From assembly GCA_934573855.1 (NCBI GenBank), contig CAKTMF010000002.1:124001-188000 (forward strand): DNA of 64,000 bases. Direction: 5' to 3'. The DNA is from an uncultured Oscillospiraceae bacterium. Lineage in GTDB: Bacteria > Bacillota > Clostridia > Oscillospirales > Oscillospiraceae. Of the stretch, positions 8,598 to 17,545 are shown piece by piece. Numbering within the stretch: position 1 is the first letter of the stretch; the number at the start of each line of letters is the position of its first letter. A program made the translations under genes and the position numbers. The notes beneath the pieces were generated by a model that made no database searches, was not told the DNA's origin, and was given only the letters and a program-made list of their open reading frames with translations.

Positions 8598-9668
8598 TCA
8601 AAGGATGGTGAGCTGCTTGGGAGCCTTGGTGATGACCTCGCAGCCGTCCTCGTGCAGGACCATGACATCCTCGATACGCACGCCGAACTTGCCGGGGATG
8701 TAGATTCCGGGTTCCGCGGACACGACCGCGCCGACGGGCATGATGGCCTCGCCTCTGGGGTTCGCGTTGGGGGCTTCGTGGATGTCGAGGCCGAGACTGT
8801 GGCCGAAGCCGTGGCCGAAATATTTGCCGTAGCCGGCCTTCTCGATGACGCTGCGCGCCGCGCCGTCGATGTCCTTGCCGGGAATTCCCGCTTTCGCCGC
8901 GGCGATACCCGCGAGCTGGGCCTCGAGGACGATGGAGTAGACGTTGCGCATTTCATCGCTCGCGCTGCCGACGGCAACGGTACGGGTCATATCGGAGCAG
9001 TAGCCGCCCTTGAGCGAGCCGAAGTCCATGGTCACGAAGTCGCCGCTCTCGATTACCTTGTCCCCGGGGACGCCGTGGGGCAGACTGGTCTTGGAGCCGG
9101 TGACAACGATTGGGTCGAAGGAGTTGCCCTCGGAGCCGTTTTTGAGCATATGGTAGACAAGCTCCGCCGCCACCTCGCGCTCAGTCATGCCGGGCTTTAT
9201 GACGGCGAGGGTCTCCTCCAGAGCCTTTTCGCTGATACGCTGGGCCTCGCGCAGATAGACGAGCTCCTCCTCGCTCTTAGAGGCGCGAAGGGTCGAGAAG
9301 ATGTCCTGCGCGGGTTCAAGGCACATGCCGAGAGCGCGCTCATAGCCAACATACTCGCTGTAGCTGAGCTTCCTGTCCTCGGCGCCCAGACGGGAGACGC
9401 CCGCCTCCTTCAGCGCCGCCTTGATGAGAGAGAGCAGGCTGTGCTCGCGGTCGTACATCTGCACCTCGCAGCAGCCCGCGGACGCGGCCGCCGCGGCCTC
9501 GATATAGCGGGAGTCGGTTATCAGCCACGCCTTTTCACGGCTGACGATCACCGCGCCGTCGGTGAAGGGAAAGCCGCAGGCATAGCGCTGGTTCTTTTCG
9601 TCGGTGACGAGAACGGCGTCAAGATTCTTTTCGGCGAGAGCCGCCTGGATCCTTTTGATGTTGTTCAT
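8598..9668 (-). CDS. M24 family Xaa-Pro aminopeptidase
   Basis: Removes the N-terminal residue of peptides with proline in position two. 356 residues: a creatinase-like N-terminal domain (about 1-125) and a pita-bread catalytic domain. The five metal ligands are visible in order: Asp in VTMDFGSLKGG, Asp in YCSDMTRTV, His in GHGFGHSLGLDIHE, Glu in AEPGIYIPG and Glu in GVRIEDVMVL. Cytosolic, no signal peptide. Its ATG overlaps the stop of the upstream histidine kinase by four bases, so it belongs to the two-component operon; efp follows with its own promoter. Closest to the YqhT/PapA type seen beside efp. Confidence 0.93.
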   Translation of the reverse strand: MNNIKRIQAALAEKNLDAVLVTDEKNQRYACGFPFTDGAVIVSREKAWLITDSRYIEAAAAASAGCCEVQMYDREHSLLSLIKAALKEAGVSRLGAEDRKLSYSEYVGYERALGMCLEPAQDIFSTLRASKSEEELVYLREAQRISEKALEETLAVIKPGMTEREVAAELVYHMLKNGSEGNSFDPIVVTGSKTSLPHGVPGDKVIESGDFVTMDFGSLKGGYCSDMTRTVAVGSASDEMRNVYSIVLEAQLAGIAAAKAGIPGKDIDGAARSVIEKAGYGKYFGHGFGHSLGLDIHEAPNANPRGEAIMPVGAVVSAEPGIYIPGKFGVRIEDVMVLHEDGCEVITKAPKQLTIL

Positions 9669-11062
9669 ATTCCTGTTTCCTCCGATGTCGGGCGCGGGAA
9701 GCTCACGATGAATATCGACCCGCGCGGTTTATTTTGTCCGACCGCGATGGACCCGCCGTGGGCCTGCACCGCGTCGTGAACTATACTCAGGCCCAGCCCG
9801 CTGCCCCCGGCCTCCCGGGAGCGGGCCTTGTCCACCCGGTAAAAGCGGCTGAAAATGTTCAGCCTGTCCTCCTCCGGGATACCTATGCCCGTGTCGGCAA
9901 CGGTAAGACTTATCTTCTCCTCCCCGCTGCGGAGAGTCACGGTGACGCTGCCGTCGGGAACGTTGTACTTGACGGCGTTTTCCATGAGGTTGAAGATTAT
10001 GTGGTACATATCGTCCGCCGTGGCCATCACCACGCAGCCGTCCTCAAGGTCGCAGCGGATACGCACGCCCTTTTCGTCGGCGAGGGGCCTTAGCGTGACG
10101 AGGGCGTCGACGCAGACCTGCTTTACATCCACGGGTTCGGGCAGGATCTGCACGTCGTCGTCAAGACGGCTGAGGTCGAGCAGCTTTTCCGTGGTGCGCT
10201 GGAGGCGCTGGGCCTCGTGGCCGATGTCGGCGGCAAACTCGCGCATGGTCTCCGCGTCCATGCCGGAACTCTGCACTATGCTGTCCGACATCAGGCGGAT
10301 GGAGGCGAGGGGCGTTTTCAGCTCGTGCGAGGCGTCGGAGACGAAGCGGCGGCGCTGCCGCTCGTTATCGTCCAGCCGCTCGGTGAGCTGGTTGAATTCG
10401 TTTCCAAGCTCCGTTATCTCGTCCTGCCCGCGCGTGGCGACGCGGTGGCCGTAATCACCCGTGGCGACTATGCGCATGGAGCGGATAAGCTCCTGCAGGC
10501 GCCTGAAAAGCAGCTGTGAGAACGCGGCCGCAAGGATGAGCGCCGCGATGACGATGGTAATGGAAACATAGCGTATGCGGCTCTGGATGTCAAGGATTAT
10601 CTCCGCGCGCTCGCTGTCGTATTCGCACAGGTATACCGCGCCGGACACGGCGCGCTGGGTCGAGACGGGCATGGCGTAGCTGCTGGAGAAGGCGGAATCG
10701 GCAAATTTCGAGCGGTAGGCGGTCTTGCCGGAGAGCGCGGTGAACACGTCCCCCACGTCGGTGACGTAGCCCGTGCCTCCGCCGTCGTCATAGAGGACGG
10801 TCCCCGCCGCATCGACGACCATCAGACGGCTCAGCCCCTGCACCTCAAGGACCCGCACCACCTCGCCCACGCTCTTCGATTCGAGCCGGTCAAGGTTCGA
10901 GAGAGAGGCGGCGATGACGGACGCCTGCGCGGACAGGGAGCTTTTCTTCTCCTGGAACACAAGGTCCCTCGCCGAGGTCAGCGGGTAGGTGTTCAGGAGC
11001 AGCAGCAGTATGATAAGCACCGCTGCGATGAACGCGAAGGATTGAAATCTTATGCTGTGCAA
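9665..11062 (-). CDS. Sensor histidine kinase with HAMP domain
   Basis: Membrane sensor partner of the response regulator just upstream. 465 residues: TM1 at about 8-28, an extracytoplasmic sensing domain of about 140 residues, TM2 at about 166-188, HAMP, then the dimerisation helix with H-box DASHELKTPLASIRL and an HATPase domain with N-box NLMENAVKYN, G1 DTGIGIPEEDR and G2 GSGLGLSIVHDA. The layout resembles PhoR/ResE/WalK-type envelope sensors, but it lacks the PAS domain of WalK. The signal cannot be told from sequence. A 46-base gap separates it from the regulator gene. Confidence 0.94.
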   Translation of the reverse strand: MHSIRFQSFAFIAAVLIILLLLLNTYPLTSARDLVFQEKKSSLSAQASVIAASLSNLDRLESKSVGEVVRVLEVQGLSRLMVVDAAGTVLYDDGGGTGYVTDVGDVFTALSGKTAYRSKFADSAFSSSYAMPVSTQRAVSGAVYLCEYDSERAEIILDIQSRIRYVSITIVIAALILAAAFSQLLFRRLQELIRSMRIVATGDYGHRVATRGQDEITELGNEFNQLTERLDDNERQRRRFVSDASHELKTPLASIRLMSDSIVQSSGMDAETMREFAADIGHEAQRLQRTTEKLLDLSRLDDDVQILPEPVDVKQVCVDALVTLRPLADEKGVRIRCDLEDGCVVMATADDMYHIIFNLMENAVKYNVPDGSVTVTLRSGEEKISLTVADTGIGIPEEDRLNIFSRFYRVDKARSREAGGSGLGLSIVHDAVQAHGGSIAVGQNKPRGSIFIVSFPRPTSEETGI

Positions 11063-11108
11063 GGGTGCGTCTCACCTCCGTTGCGAAATGTATCCCCGGC
11101 GGGCGCGG

Positions 11109-11795
11109 TCAATCCGAGAAGTAATACCCCACGCCCCATTTCGTGTTGATATAGCGCGGGCGCGCCGGGTCGTATTCGAGCTTCTCGCGCAGACGGCGGA
11201 TATGCACGTCCACCGTGCGCGTGTCGCCCTGATAGTCGTAGCCCCACACCAGATCGAGCAGGCTCTCCCGGCTGTAGACCTTGCCGGGGGTCTTCATGAG
11301 AAAGACTATAAGATCGAATTCCTTCATCGTGAGTTCCACGGGAACGCCGTCCTTGTACGCGGCGCGGCGCTCGGGGTCGACGGTGATATGGCCGGCGGTA
11401 AGCACCCTTTCGGACGAAGCCTCGGGCGCGGCGGCGATGGACGCGCGGCGCAGGAGCGCCCGGACGCGCACCTTGAGCTCCATTATCTCAAAGGGCTTTG
11501 TGATATAATCGTCCGCCCCGGACTCGAAGCCCATGAGCAGGTCGGATTTGTCGCTGCGTGCGGTGAGGATGATGATGGGTACGGTGGAAAAGCCGCGTAT
11601 CTCCTGGCACGCCTGAAGCCCGTCCTTCTTCGGCATCATCAGGTCGAGGATGATGAGGTCATAATTTCCTTTTTCGGCCATGGCGACGGCCTCCTCGCCG
11701 TCGTAGCCCACGTCCACGGTGTAGCCCTCGTTTTCGAGATTGAATTTTATGCCCTTGACGATCACGCGCTCGTCGTCTACAACAAGAATCTTCAT
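11109..11795 (-). CDS. OmpR/PhoB-family response regulator
   Basis: DNA-binding regulator paired with the kinase at 9665-11062. 228 residues from the ATG at 11795, which is preceded by CGGAGAAG; the longer reading upstream lacks family similarity. The receiver domain has acidic pocket VVDDE, phospho-acceptor Asp in DLIILDLMMPKKDG, Thr in IILTARSD and Lys in DDYITKPFEI. The C-terminal winged helix ends with DTRTVDVHIRRLREKLE and the wing TKWGVGYYFSD, typical of the YycF/PhoP subfamily. First gene of the leftward operon; divergent from the D,D-carboxypeptidase gene, which makes cell-wall control a reasonable guess. Confidence 0.95.
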   Translation of the reverse strand: MKILVVDDERVIVKGIKFNLENEGYTVDVGYDGEEAVAMAEKGNYDLIILDLMMPKKDGLQACQEIRGFSTVPIIILTARSDKSDLLMGFESGADDYITKPFEIMELKVRVRALLRRASIAAAPEASSERVLTAGHITVDPERRAAYKDGVPVELTMKEFDLIVFLMKTPGKVYSRESLLDLVWGYDYQGDTRTVDVHIRRLREKLEYDPARPRYINTKWGVGYYFSD

Positions 11796-11855
11796 AAACT
11801 TCTCCGTTCCGGGCGCAGCGCGGGGACCTACCGGCGGACGCGGCATTATTTGGTG

Positions 11856-11884
11856 TTGCATTTCCCCGCGGCAAACTTTATAAT
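11856..11884 (+). promoter_or_regulatory. Sigma-A promoter for the D,D-carboxypeptidase gene
   Basis: TTGCAT, 17-base spacer, TATAAT, a near-consensus promoter in the divergent space between the response regulator and the carboxypeptidase gene. Confidence 0.7.
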
Positions 11885-11944
11885 ACTGTGGAAAAACTTT
11901 ATGATATTACTATATCACCATTCCGGCAAAAACGGGAGTGCAAA

Positions 11945-13369
11945 ATGAAAAAATTCAGAAAAATTACATTATTTCTCGCGCTGTGCATGCTCTTTGGGCT
12001 TGCCGCACCGGCGGCGCACGCGCTGGACGAGCCGTCGCTCGTGGCGAAGGCCGTCGTGCTGGCCGACGTCAAGAGCGGCAGGATACTCTACTCGAAGAAC
12101 ATGAACGACAAGGTCGCCCCCGCCAGCCTCACGAAGATCATGACCGCCCTCATCACCGTCGAGGCGATAGAGAGCGGCGAGATATCCTTGGACGACATCA
12201 TCACCGCGCAGAGCGACTGCCGCACCGGCATGGACGAGGAGAGCAGCACCGCCGGTATCGTCCCCGGCGAGAAGCTGAGCGTGCAGAACCTCCTCTACTG
12301 CGCCATGCTCGTCTCGGCGAACGAGGCGTGCAACATACTCGGCACCCAGCTCTCCGGCAGCATAAGCGCCTTTGTTGACAGAATGAACGAGCGCGCGCAG
12401 CTCCTCGGCTGCACCGGCACGCATTTTGCCAACACCAACGGACTCACGGCGGACGACCACTATACCACGGCCTACGACTTCTATCTCATCTCCCGCGAGG
12501 CGATAAAGCACCCGCTGTTCATGCAGATCTGCACCACCGATTACTACGAGGTCCCGGCAACGGATTACTGCGACCTGCGCAAGCTCAACAACTCCAACGC
12601 CCTCATGAGCGACGGCTCCATATACGGCGCGGACTACCTCTATGAGGGGACCGCCGGCGTCAAGACGGGCTACACCCGCGCCGCGGGCTACTGCCTCGTC
12701 TCCACCTGCCTGCGCGGCGACGTGGATCTTCTCGCCGTGGTCATGGGCAGCACCGGCGTACTCAACTCCGACCGCAGCGACTACGGCAACTTTGTGGACA
12801 GCATAGCCCTCTATGACTGGGCGTTCGGGAGCTTTGCCTACCGCACCCTCCTCGGCGCGGAGCCGGTGACGGAGGCCGAGGTGGCGCTCTCCAAGGACGG
12901 CGAGAAGGCCGTTCTCAAGCCCGCGGAGGAGGTCCGCGCGCTTCTCCCGGCGGACGTCGCGGACGACGAGGTGAATATCTCCACCGTCATCTACGACGAC
13001 AAGCTCACCGCGCCCATCGAGGCGGGGACAGAGCTGGGCGAACTGGAGATCAGCGTCCGGGGCGAGAGCTTCGGCCGGGTCAGGCTCGTGAGCGCGAACG
13101 CCATCGAGATCTCCAAGGGCGAGTATCTGAAGCAGCGGCTCCACGACACCTTCAGTCACGGCTGGTTCAAGGCGCTGGTGATCATCGTCGTCATCATCGC
13201 GCTCGCCTACGCGATACTTGTGATAAGGTACCGCCGCATGCGCCGCCGCCACATGAGAGAGCGCCGCATGGCGGAGCAGCGCCGGAGGATGGAGCGCGAG
13301 CGCATGGAGGAGCAGGCGCGCATGTACCGCGAGCCTTACCGCCGCAGCGAGGACGACAGACGCAGGTAA
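11945..13369 (+). CDS. Serine-type D-Ala-D-Ala carboxypeptidase (DacF/PBP5 class)
   Basis: Trims the terminal D-alanine of peptidoglycan stem peptides. 474 residues. Signal peptide up to AAPAAHA; the three penicillin-binding motifs are present: SxxK as ASLTKIMTA (Ser near residue 59), SxN as VSANEACN and KTG as VKTGYTRAAG. A C-terminal PBP5-like domain follows, then a membrane helix WFKALVIIVVIIALAYAILV and a very basic cytoplasmic tail of about 50 residues rich in Arg, Met and Glu (RMRRRHMRERRMAEQRRR), which is longer than usual. The membrane helix replaces the amphipathic anchor of classical PBP5. Start chosen at the ATG directly before the signal peptide. Confidence 0.95.
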   Translation: MKKFRKITLFLALCMLFGLAAPAAHALDEPSLVAKAVVLADVKSGRILYSKNMNDKVAPASLTKIMTALITVEAIESGEISLDDIITAQSDCRTGMDEESSTAGIVPGEKLSVQNLLYCAMLVSANEACNILGTQLSGSISAFVDRMNERAQLLGCTGTHFANTNGLTADDHYTTAYDFYLISREAIKHPLFMQICTTDYYEVPATDYCDLRKLNNSNALMSDGSIYGADYLYEGTAGVKTGYTRAAGYCLVSTCLRGDVDLLAVVMGSTGVLNSDRSDYGNFVDSIALYDWAFGSFAYRTLLGAEPVTEAEVALSKDGEKAVLKPAEEVRALLPADVADDEVNISTVIYDDKLTAPIEAGTELGELEISVRGESFGRVRLVSANAIEISKGEYLKQRLHDTFSHGWFKALVIIVVIIALAYAILVIRYRRMRRRHMRERRMAEQRRRMERERMEEQARMYREPYRRSEDDRRR

Positions 13370-13386
13370 ATACCGCACACCGCACA

Positions 13387-13417
13387 CGGCCCCGGAGCAG
13401 CTCCGGGGCCGTTTTTT
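13387..13417 (+). terminator. Intrinsic terminator after the D,D-carboxypeptidase gene
   Basis: CGGCCCCGGAG, loop CAG, CTCCGGGGCCG, then six T. Confidence 0.92.
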
Positions 13418-13497
13418 GCCGGGTATCTTTCAAATGTAAATTTCTTAACGCCGAATTAGCACGGCATGTGTTATAATCGAAAAAAACGATAGGGACG

Positions 13498-14601
13498 ATG
13501 CCTATGGACAGGATAAGAACAAAGCTGAAAACATGGTTCCCCATGTCGATAAGGGACTGGATGGTGCTGTTCGCGGCGCTGTCGGTGGCGGTTCTGCTGT
13601 GTCTCGTGCTGCGCAGGGCCGCCGCGCCGGACGTACCTGCGCCGCTGATATTCGTGCTGGTCGTGCTGGTCGTGTCGCTGACGACGGACGGGTACTTTTA
13701 CGGGCTTCTCGCGGCGGTCATCAGTGTTTTCGCGGTCAACTGGGCGTTCACATACCCGTATCTCAAGATGGACTTTTCCATCTACGGCTACCCGCTCACC
13801 TTCGTGACCATGTTGGCGGTGGGCTTCGCCGTGTCCACGCTCACCGGGCGCGTACACGAGCAGGAGAAGATACGCATGGAGTCCGAGCGCGAGAAGATGA
13901 GGGCCAACCTTCTGCGCGCGGTGTCGCACGATCTGCGCACGCCGCTCACGGCGATAAGCGGCTCGCTCTCCGCGCTTTTGGATGATAACTGCTCGTTCAC
14001 CGAGGAGCAGCGCCGTGAGCTTCTGACCGACGCGCGCAACGACGCCGACTGGCTGACGCGCATGATGGAAAACCTCCTCTCCATAACCCGCATAAGCGGC
14101 GACGGCGTCGCGGGGATAACCAAAGAGGTGCAGGTCATGGAGGAGGTCGTCAGCGAGGCGGTGATAAACTTCCGCAAGCGCAACCCGGGCATCGACGTCT
14201 CGGTCTCCGTGCCAAATGAGCTTATCTTCGTGCCGATGGACGCAATGCTCATCGAGCAGGTGCTTATAAACCTGATGGACAACGCCGTGACCCACGGCGG
14301 GACGACCACAAAGATATCCATCAGCGTGAACTCCGACGACCGCTTCGCGAGGGTGCGCGTGTCCGACAACGGCAAGGGTATCGACATGCGGCTTCTCGAC
14401 CACCTTTTCGACGGCTCCCTGCCGCTCTCCGGCGGGAGGTGCGCGGACGAATCTCGATACATGGGCATAGGACTTTCGGTGTGCAAGACCATAGTGGAAG
14501 CGCACGGCGGCACCATCTTTGCACAGAACCGCCCCGGCAGCGGCGCGGAATTTATATTTACTCTTGAGCTTGGAGGAGAAAACGATGACTATCAGAGATA
14601 A
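13498..14601 (+). CDS. KdpD-like sensor histidine kinase, short form with DUF4118
   Basis: 367 residues. Three or four membrane segments between about residues 20 and 115 match the DUF4118 membrane block of KdpD (VSLTTDGYFYGLLAAVISVF, FTYPYLKMDF). The kinase core follows: H-box AVSHDLRTPLTAISG, N-box NLMDNAVTHG, G1 VSDNGKGIDM and G2 MGIGLSVCKTIV. The N-terminal KdpD/USP cytoplasmic domains of full-length KdpD are absent. Two starts are possible (13498 and 13504); AGGGACG upstream fits either. The 3' end overlaps the regulator gene by 17 bases. No kdpFABC genes are in the window, so its target is open. Confidence 0.9.
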   Translation: MPMDRIRTKLKTWFPMSIRDWMVLFAALSVAVLLCLVLRRAAAPDVPAPLIFVLVVLVVSLTTDGYFYGLLAAVISVFAVNWAFTYPYLKMDFSIYGYPLTFVTMLAVGFAVSTLTGRVHEQEKIRMESEREKMRANLLRAVSHDLRTPLTAISGSLSALLDDNCSFTEEQRRELLTDARNDADWLTRMMENLLSITRISGDGVAGITKEVQVMEEVVSEAVINFRKRNPGIDVSVSVPNELIFVPMDAMLIEQVLINLMDNAVTHGGTTTKISISVNSDDRFARVRVSDNGKGIDMRLLDHLFDGSLPLSGGRCADESRYMGIGLSVCKTIVEAHGGTIFAQNRPGSGAEFIFTLELGGENDDYQR

Positions 14602-15292
14602 AATACTTGTCGTGGAGGACGAAAAGAGCATTTCCGGCTTTATAAAGGCGATACTCACCACGAACGGCTTCGACGTTATCGTCGCGCACACCGGTGCGGA
14701 GGCGTTTTCCATGATAAGCTCCCACTGTCCGGATCTGGTGGTGCTGGATCTGGGGCTGCCGGACATAGACGGCATGGGCATAATCGAGGCCGTGCGCGAC
14801 TGGACGCAGATACCCATCATCGTGGTCTCCGCCCGCAGCTATGAGCGCGACAAGGTGGAGGCGCTGGAGAAGGGCGCAGACGACTATATCACCAAGCCCT
14901 TCAGCGCGGGCGAGCTTCTGGCGCGCGTGCGCGTGGCCATCCGCCACACCCGGGCAGGCATAGGCAACAGCGCCCTCGTAAGCTCCGGCAAGTTCACCTC
15001 CGGCGAGCTGACGATAGATTACGACAAGCACCAGGTGCTTATCGCCGGGGAGAACGCCCACCTCACCCAGAACGAATATAAGATCGTGGCGCTGCTCGGC
15101 AAATGCGCCGGAAAGGTATTGACCTACGACTTCATCATGAAGGAGCTGTGGGGGCCGCAGAGCAAGGGCAGCAACCAGATACTCCGCGTCAACATGGCCA
15201 ACATCCGCCGCAAGATAGAAAAAAACCCCGCCGAGCCGAAGTACATATTCACCGAGGTCGGCGTCGGCTACCGCATGATCGAGGGCGACTGA
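14585..15292 (+). CDS. KdpE-like response regulator
   Basis: 235 residues, OmpR family. Receiver: VVEDEKS, phospho-acceptor Asp in DLVVLDLGLPDIDG, VVSARSYERDK (the S-Y-E-R-D-K run is typical of KdpE), Lys in DDYITKPFSAGE. The winged helix includes LTQNEYKIVALLGKCAGKVL and ends with the wing YIFTEVGVGYRM, also as in KdpE. Starts inside the end of the kinase gene, preceded by GGAGGAG, so the pair is translationally coupled. In KdpE relatives this regulates potassium uptake; here no such genes are adjacent. Confidence 0.93.
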   Translation: MTIRDKILVVEDEKSISGFIKAILTTNGFDVIVAHTGAEAFSMISSHCPDLVVLDLGLPDIDGMGIIEAVRDWTQIPIIVVSARSYERDKVEALEKGADDYITKPFSAGELLARVRVAIRHTRAGIGNSALVSSGKFTSGELTIDYDKHQVLIAGENAHLTQNEYKIVALLGKCAGKVLTYDFIMKELWGPQSKGSNQILRVNMANIRRKIEKNPAEPKYIFTEVGVGYRMIEGD

Positions 15293-15421
15293 CGCCGCCG
15301 TTTTCGTCACGAAAGCGCTTAACGGTCTCTAGCGGCCGCTTAACGCACAAATAGCAGTGCCGTTAACCTTCTTGACCCTCCGTTTGTGCCTTTTTTGCTG
15401 CAATGACCGTAGTGCAATTTG

Positions 15422-15461
15422 CCCCGCCGTTGGATCGTTCAGACGGCGGGGTTTGTTTTTT
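15422..15461 (+). terminator. Intrinsic terminator upstream of the inositol-phosphatase-like gene
   Basis: CCCCGCCG and CGGCGGGG arms then TTTGTTTTTT. It lies between the KdpDE pair and the next gene. In the remaining 15293-15421 I see no gene; the repeats GCTTAACGG and CGCTTAACGC there are unexplained. Confidence 0.85.
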
Positions 15462-15504
15462 CCTCCGCGGCGTGGTATAATGCCCTCGCAAAGGAGGTGC
15501 CGGG

Positions 15505-16290
15505 ATGGAGCCATATGAGATCGCAGCCATGCTTGCCTCGGCAGAGCGCGAGGCGGCGGAGCTTATCATGCACGCGGGGAGCATTATCGCCGAGGATAAA
15601 AGCGGACACCGGGACGTCGTTACCGAGTACGACAGAAAGGTGCAGCTCCTCATGGAAAAGCGCATACGGGAGGCTATGCCCGAGGCCACGTTTTTCTGCG
15701 AGGAGATGAACGAGCGCGACGACCTGCACGCGGAAAATGTTTTCATCATCGACCCTATTGACGGCACCATGAACTTCGTCAAGGGCTTTAACCACAGCTG
15801 CATTTCCGCCGCCTACGCGAGCCGCGGGACGGTGCTGGCGGCGGCGGTATATAATCCCTATGTCGATGAGCTGTTCACGGCGGTGAAGGGCGCGGGCGCG
15901 TTCCTGAACGGCCGCCCCATACGCGTCGAGGAAGCGCCGCTGTCGGAGTGCATAGTCTGCTGCGGGACGGCGCCGTATGTGCCGGAGCTCACCGAAAGGA
16001 GCTTCGACATCATGTGCCGCTGCTGCAAGGCGGGGCTGGACATACGCCGCGAGGGTTCGGCAGAGCTGGATCTGTGCAGCGTGGCGGCAGGGCGCGCGGG
16101 GCTTTTTGTGGAGCTCAGTCTCTCGCTTTGGGATTACGCGGCGGGCATGCTCATCGTGAGCGAGGCCGGCGGCATCTGCCTCACCGAGGATGGCGGGGAG
16201 CTGCCCTTCACCGGTGAAAAGACCACCATCGCTGCCGGCGGACGGCGCGCGGTGAGCGATTATCTGAACTTTGTAAGGCCAAAAGCATGA
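15505..16290 (+). CDS. Inositol monophosphatase family protein
   Basis: Mg-dependent sugar/inositol phosphate phosphatase of the IMPase/SuhB/CysQ fold, 261 residues. The metal site is visible as EEMNE (the family's GEE region), DPIDGTMNF and the C-terminal LWDYAAGMLI. Substrate not deducible: family members act on inositol phosphates, fructose-1,6-bisphosphate or PAP. The ATG at 15505 follows AAGGAGGTG closely. Its stop overlaps the birA start by four bases (ATGA), so the two are co-translated. Confidence 0.9.
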   Translation: MEPYEIAAMLASAEREAAELIMHAGSIIAEDKSGHRDVVTEYDRKVQLLMEKRIREAMPEATFFCEEMNERDDLHAENVFIIDPIDGTMNFVKGFNHSCISAAYASRGTVLAAAVYNPYVDELFTAVKGAGAFLNGRPIRVEEAPLSECIVCCGTAPYVPELTERSFDIMCRCCKAGLDIRREGSAELDLCSVAAGRAGLFVELSLSLWDYAAGMLIVSEAGGICLTEDGGELPFTGEKTTIAAGGRRAVSDYLNFVRPKA

Positions 16291-17039
16291 ACGAAACGAC
16301 GAAAAACGACATTATCGTGCTGCCGGAGACCGACTCCACCAACACCCGGCTCAAGGAACTTGCGCGGCAGGGAACCGCCCACGGCACAGCGATCCTCGCG
16401 CTCAGACAGAGCGCCGGGCGCGGACGGCTGGGTCGCGGCTTCATCTCGCCGGAAAAGGGACTGTACATGTCCGTCCTTCTGCGGCCGGAATGCGCCGCGG
16501 AGCGGATACCCACGCTCACGCCCTGCGCGGCGCTGGCGGTATGCGGTGCGCTTGAGAGCTTCTGCGGCGTGAGCACGGAGATAAAGTGGCCGAACGACGT
16601 CCTTGTTGGCGGCAAAAAGCTCTGCGGCATACTCACAGAGGGCGTCGCGGGCGCGGACGGCAGGCTTGCTGCGGTGGTCGGGATCGGCATAAACGTGAAT
16701 ACCCGGAGCGCGGATTTTCCCGAGGAGCTGCGAGAAAGCGTGTGTACCGTGCTGGACCTCACCGGGCGCGAGACGGACGTTGCCGGCCTTGCCCGCGCGG
16801 TCAGGGACGAACTTGAGACCGTGTACGGCCGCTGGAGCGCCGGGGACGCGCTGCTCGTCGATGAGTACCGCGCGCTGTGCGTGAATATCGGCAGGGACAT
16901 CTGCGTTCTGCGTGACGGAGCCGCGCGCGCCGCAAGGGCGCTGGACATCGGGGATGATTTTTCGCTTCTTGCCGGGTATGAGGACGGCAGCCGCGAGAGG
17001 ATACGCTTCGGCGAGGTGTCGATACGCAGCCGGTCGTAG
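16287..17039 (+). CDS. birA: Biotin--[acetyl-CoA-carboxylase] ligase, catalytic form without HTH
   Basis: Activates biotin to biotinyl-AMP and attaches it to the carboxyl carrier protein. 250 residues: central catalytic domain with SAGRGRLGRGF (the biotinyl-AMP-binding GRGRxGR loop), IKWPNDVLVGGKKLCGIL, and a C-terminal SH3-like domain. The N-terminal DNA-binding HTH of bifunctional BirA repressors is missing; the protein begins directly at the ligase domain (LPETDSTNTRLKEL). Hence ligase only, no operator binding expected. Overlaps the preceding phosphatase-like gene by four bases. Confidence 0.95.
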   Translation: MNETTKNDIIVLPETDSTNTRLKELARQGTAHGTAILALRQSAGRGRLGRGFISPEKGLYMSVLLRPECAAERIPTLTPCAALAVCGALESFCGVSTEIKWPNDVLVGGKKLCGILTEGVAGADGRLAAVVGIGINVNTRSADFPEELRESVCTVLDLTGRETDVAGLARAVRDELETVYGRWSAGDALLVDEYRALCVNIGRDICVLRDGAARAARALDIGDDFSLLAGYEDGSRERIRFGEVSIRSRS

Positions 17040-17089
17040 CGGCCATTCGTGCGGCGAGACCGGTTTTTCAAGGTTTTTTAATAAAAATA

Positions 17090-17119
17090 TTGACAAGCCG
17101 TGTGCAAATATGATATTAT
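17090..17119 (+). promoter_or_regulatory. Promoter of the tRNA cluster
   Basis: TTGACA, 18-base spacer, TATTAT, 28 bases upstream of tRNA-Gly, in an AT-rich stretch after birA. Confidence 0.65.
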
Positions 17120-17147
17120 CTCAGGGCTGAATGTGGAAGCGACCTGT

Positions 17148-17221
17148 GCGGGTGTAGTTCAATGGTAGAACACCAGCCTTCCAAGCTGGATACGTGGGTT
17201 CGATTCCCATCACCCGCTCCA
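17148..17221 (+). tRNA. tRNA-Gly(TCC)
   Basis: Acceptor GCGGGTG pairs with CACCCGC; anticodon stem CCAGC/GCTGG with loop CTTCCAA gives anticodon TCC at 17180-17182; T loop GGTTCGATTCC; CCA is encoded. Confidence 0.97.
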
Positions 17222-17245
17222 CCCATTTCGTGGTTGGATCTATAT

Positions 17246-17322
17246 GCGCCAATAGCTCAGCAGGATAGAGCAACTGCCTTCTAAGCAGTAGGTCGGGGGT
17301 TCGAATCCCTCTTGGCGTGCCA
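17246..17322 (+). tRNA. tRNA-Arg(TCT)
   Basis: Acceptor GCGCCAA with TTGGCGT (terminal G-U), anticodon loop CTTCTAA gives TCT, T arm GGGGGTTCGAATCCC, CCA encoded. Reads AGA. Confidence 0.96.
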
Positions 17323-17335
17323 AAAGTTAATGATG

Positions 17336-17411
17336 GTGGGATTAGCTCAGTTGGCAGAGCACCGGATTGTGGTTCCGGGTGTCGTGGGTTCGAGCCCCAT
17401 ATCCCACCCCA
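17336..17411 (+). tRNA. tRNA-His(GTG)
   Basis: Acceptor GTGGGAT pairs with ATCCCAC, discriminator C and encoded CCA. Anticodon loop TTGTGGT gives GTG. A genomic G at 17335 provides the extra 5' G of tRNA-His. Confidence 0.95.
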
Positions 17412-17419
17412 TATATAAA

Positions 17420-17444
17420 ACAGGCCGGCGCCGCCGGCCTGTTT
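17420..17444 (+). terminator. Hairpin inside the tRNA cluster
   Basis: ACAGGCCGGC, GCC loop, GCCGGCCTGT then TTT. It splits the cluster into Gly-Arg-His and Gln-Lys. It could be a weak terminator or a processing signal; the T run is short. Confidence 0.55.
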
Positions 17445-17468
17445 CAGCAAAAGCCATTCTCACAATAT

Positions 17469-17542
17469 TGGGATGTAGTGTAATGGTAACACACCGGACT
17501 TTGACTCCGATATAGTGGGTTCGAGTCCCGCCATCCCAGCCA
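17469..17542 (+). tRNA. tRNA-Gln(TTG)
   Basis: Acceptor TGGGATG pairs with CATCCCA, discriminator G, CCA encoded. Anticodon loop CTTTGAC gives TTG. Confidence 0.96.
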
Positions 17543-17545
17543 CAC

